A DNA stretch of 49,209 nt, from the NCBI RefSeq assembly GCF_001942255.1, contig NZ_MKKC01000086.1, positions 1 to 49,209 of the forward strand. The letters run 5' to 3'. The translations under genes and the position numbers were made by a program. The stretch comes from Nocardiopsis sp. CNR-923. GTDB lineage: Bacteria; Actinomycetota; Actinomycetes; Streptosporangiales; Streptosporangiaceae. Numbering within the stretch: the first letter of the stretch is position 1; each line of letters opens with the position of its first letter. Of the stretch, positions 48,177 through 49,209 are shown one piece after another. Below the pieces are notes generated by a model. That model did not search any database. It worked only from the letters and a program-made list of their open reading frames with translations, and was not told the origin of the DNA.

Positions 48177-48803
48177 GTGACGACCGCCCTGGTCACCGGC
48201 TTCGGCTTCGGTTTCGTGGTCGCGGCTCAAGTCGGCCCGATCTGGTTGTTGTGCCTGCGCAGCGTTCTGCGTGGCGGCATCGCGCTGGGGTTGGCCATCG
48301 GTGCGGGGGCAGCGCTGGTCGACGCCGGATACGCACTCCTGGGCATCGCGGGAGTGGCCGCCCTGCTGACCACGTGGGAAGCCCTGGAAACGGCGGCCGG
48401 GATCCTCGGCGTGCTCGTCTTGGTGGTGCTGGCGTTGCGCGCCCTGCGCAGTGCTCTGTCCCCTCCGACAGAACAGCGGTCCAACCGGGAACTCAACTCG
48501 CCCCAAGCAGCGTTCGTGGTGGGGTTAGCCGCGACGGCGAGCAATCCGCTGACGATCCTGGCCTGGGCGGCGGTCTTCGCTGCTCTGTCCTCGGCCGTAC
48601 CCGACATGGGTTCCATCACCCCGTGGACCATGCTGGCCGGTGTGGGCGTGGGGACCTTCACCTGGTTCGCGCTGCTGTCCCTGGCCGCGTCCGTGTTGGG
48701 GCGCTTTACCGGCCCGCGTTTTCATCGCGGGGTGGACACGGCTGCGGCGATCGGGCTCTTGGCGTTCGCCGCCGTTCTGGCTTGGCAGGTCCTGGCTTCG
48801 TGA
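48177..48803 (+). CDS. LysE/RhtB-family amino-acid exporter
   Basis: GTG 48177 after AAGGA gives VTTALVTGFGFGFVVAAQVG, PIWLLCLRSVLRGGIALGLA. The LysE hallmark is the first helix followed by xVGPxxLLxLRxxLRxGxxxGLAxGxGxAxxD (here GAGAALVDAGYALLGIAG). Six hydrophobic helices are present, including AGILGVLVLVVLALRALRSA and ASNPLTILAWAAVFAALSSA (NPLT-I motif). Length is 208 residues. It exports basic or other amino acids through the cytoplasmic membrane; the substrate is not determined by sequence. It follows the MDR relic by 46 bp. Confidence 0.88.
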   Translation: MTTALVTGFGFGFVVAAQVGPIWLLCLRSVLRGGIALGLAIGAGAALVDAGYALLGIAGVAALLTTWEALETAAGILGVLVLVVLALRALRSALSPPTEQRSNRELNSPQAAFVVGLAATASNPLTILAWAAVFAALSSAVPDMGSITPWTMLAGVGVGTFTWFALLSLAASVLGRFTGPRFHRGVDTAAAIGLLAFAAVLAWQVLAS

Positions 48804-48952
48804 CACCGTGTCCTGGCCGACAAGAATAGGGTACGCCCCGCCGCTCTGCCCTCGGCCACCGACCGGGATAGCCTCACCGTCGGTGTCAGGTGCCACCGCG
48901 CCGAGCGGGCTGACATCGCCGGAACAACCTATCGTTCCTTGGATCCCGGCGG
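48804..48952. mobile_element. Possible 3' part of a group II intron (domains V/VI not identified)
   Basis: This interval directly follows the intron-encoded HNH domain on the minus strand, where domain IV end, V and VI would be expected. A GGAAC/GTTCC stem is visible at about 48920-48937, but the canonical domain V with AGC triad and GNRA-type loop was not found by eye. Confidence 0.25.
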
Positions 48953-49209
48953 TCAGCGTCGCCCGAGTCGCCACCACGGGCGGCGTTGGTGGATGTCCGC
49001 GTGGCAACTTCCGCAGACCACGAGGGTCTTGCGGCGTCGCGCGGCCATCAGATCCGCCCACGGCGGCCGATCCTGTGGACGTCCGAGGTCAGCGAGCTTG
49101 GCGACGTGGCGGACCTCCACCTCGTCGAGACGCCCACATGACTCGCACCGCCCGTCCAGGAGCCGGGTAACCAGCTCCTTGCGTTTGGTGTTGACCGATG
49201 CCGACCGAC
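48953..49209 (-). CDS. C-terminal HNH domain of a group II intron reverse transcriptase/maturase (5' part beyond window)
   Basis: Minus-strand translation from the right edge reads RSASVNTKRKELVTRLLDGR, CESCGRLDEVEVRHVAKLAD, RPPWADLMAARRRKTLVVCG and SCHADIHQRRPWWRLGRR with stop at 48953. The CxxC...H...CxxCHxxIH pattern with ELVxRLLxGRCExCG and MAARRRKTLVVCxxCHxxIH is the typical C-terminal HNH endonuclease domain of group II intron-encoded proteins. The reverse transcriptase and maturase domains would lie to the right of the window. The intron 3' structure (domains V and VI) should lie within about 150 bp to the left, but no clear domain V is recognised there. The copy may be old or truncated. 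Confidence 0.82.
   Translation of the reverse strand, partial: RSASVNTKRKELVTRLLDGRCESCGRLDEVEVRHVAKLADLGRPQDRPPWADLMAARRRKTLVVCGSCHADIHQRRPWWRLGRR

Overview
The window is about 73% G+C with strong G/C third-position bias, many GTG starts and several genes that look leaderless. Its families (TetR, MarR, WYL, Rrf2, NarL two-component, DrrC-type UvrA paralogues, Clp-N/HTH pair) point to a filamentous actinobacterium. Nocardiopsis or a close relative is my best guess, from gene style only. No rRNA, tRNA, CRISPR array or complete insertion sequence was found.

Layout. 1-12 kb: a left-truncated MerR/TioE-like regulator beside an erythromycin-esterase gene; a threonyl-tRNA synthetase paralogue without editing domain, preceded by a Thr-rich leader peptide and alternative hairpins, divergent from an EamA exporter; a GNAT/XRE-cupin divergent pair; TetR plus a DrrC-type UvrA-like ATPase; a class A beta-lactamase-like secreted protein; an ABC exporter. 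12-24 kb: small regulatory modules (GNAT, MarR, methyltransferase, second DrrC-type ATPase, VOC, AraC, epoxide hydrolase, SnoaL/NTF2 proteins, NmrA-type reductases, TetRs, Rrf2, RidA), often divergent regulator-target pairs with visible dyad operators. 24-34 kb: FhuF-like reductase, NarL-type two-component system with a DUF4097 protein, a Uma2 plus ribbon-helix-helix-like pair between imperfect 88-bp direct repeats, Gfo/Idh/MocA oxidoreductase, WYL regulator, HTH/Clp-N pair. 34-49 kb: DDAH, FAD amino-acid oxidase, siderophore-interacting protein, CPA2 antiporter, serine hydrolase, YiaA-like protein, BioB, DeoR, YdjM-like protein, fused PabAB, decayed dehydrogenase DNA, LysE exporter, and the C-terminal HNH end of a group II intron maturase at the right edge.

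Two cautions. First, roughly 20 genes carry one to four single-base frameshifts, mostly lost bases in short G/C runs, although the reading frame is conserved on both sides. I read these mainly as sequence errors and give whole-gene coordinates. Second, three stretches look like true relics (MocR at 5.5 kb, beta-helix/AAA lid at 42.3 kb, MDR dehydrogenase at 47.4-48.1 kb).

Functionally the window is rich in resistance and detoxification genes, each under a local repressor or activator. The most distinctive signals are the Thr-codon leader/attenuator before the ThrRS paralogue, two near-identical MerR-type promoters with 19-bp spacers at separate genes, and the repeat-flanked Uma2 cassette.
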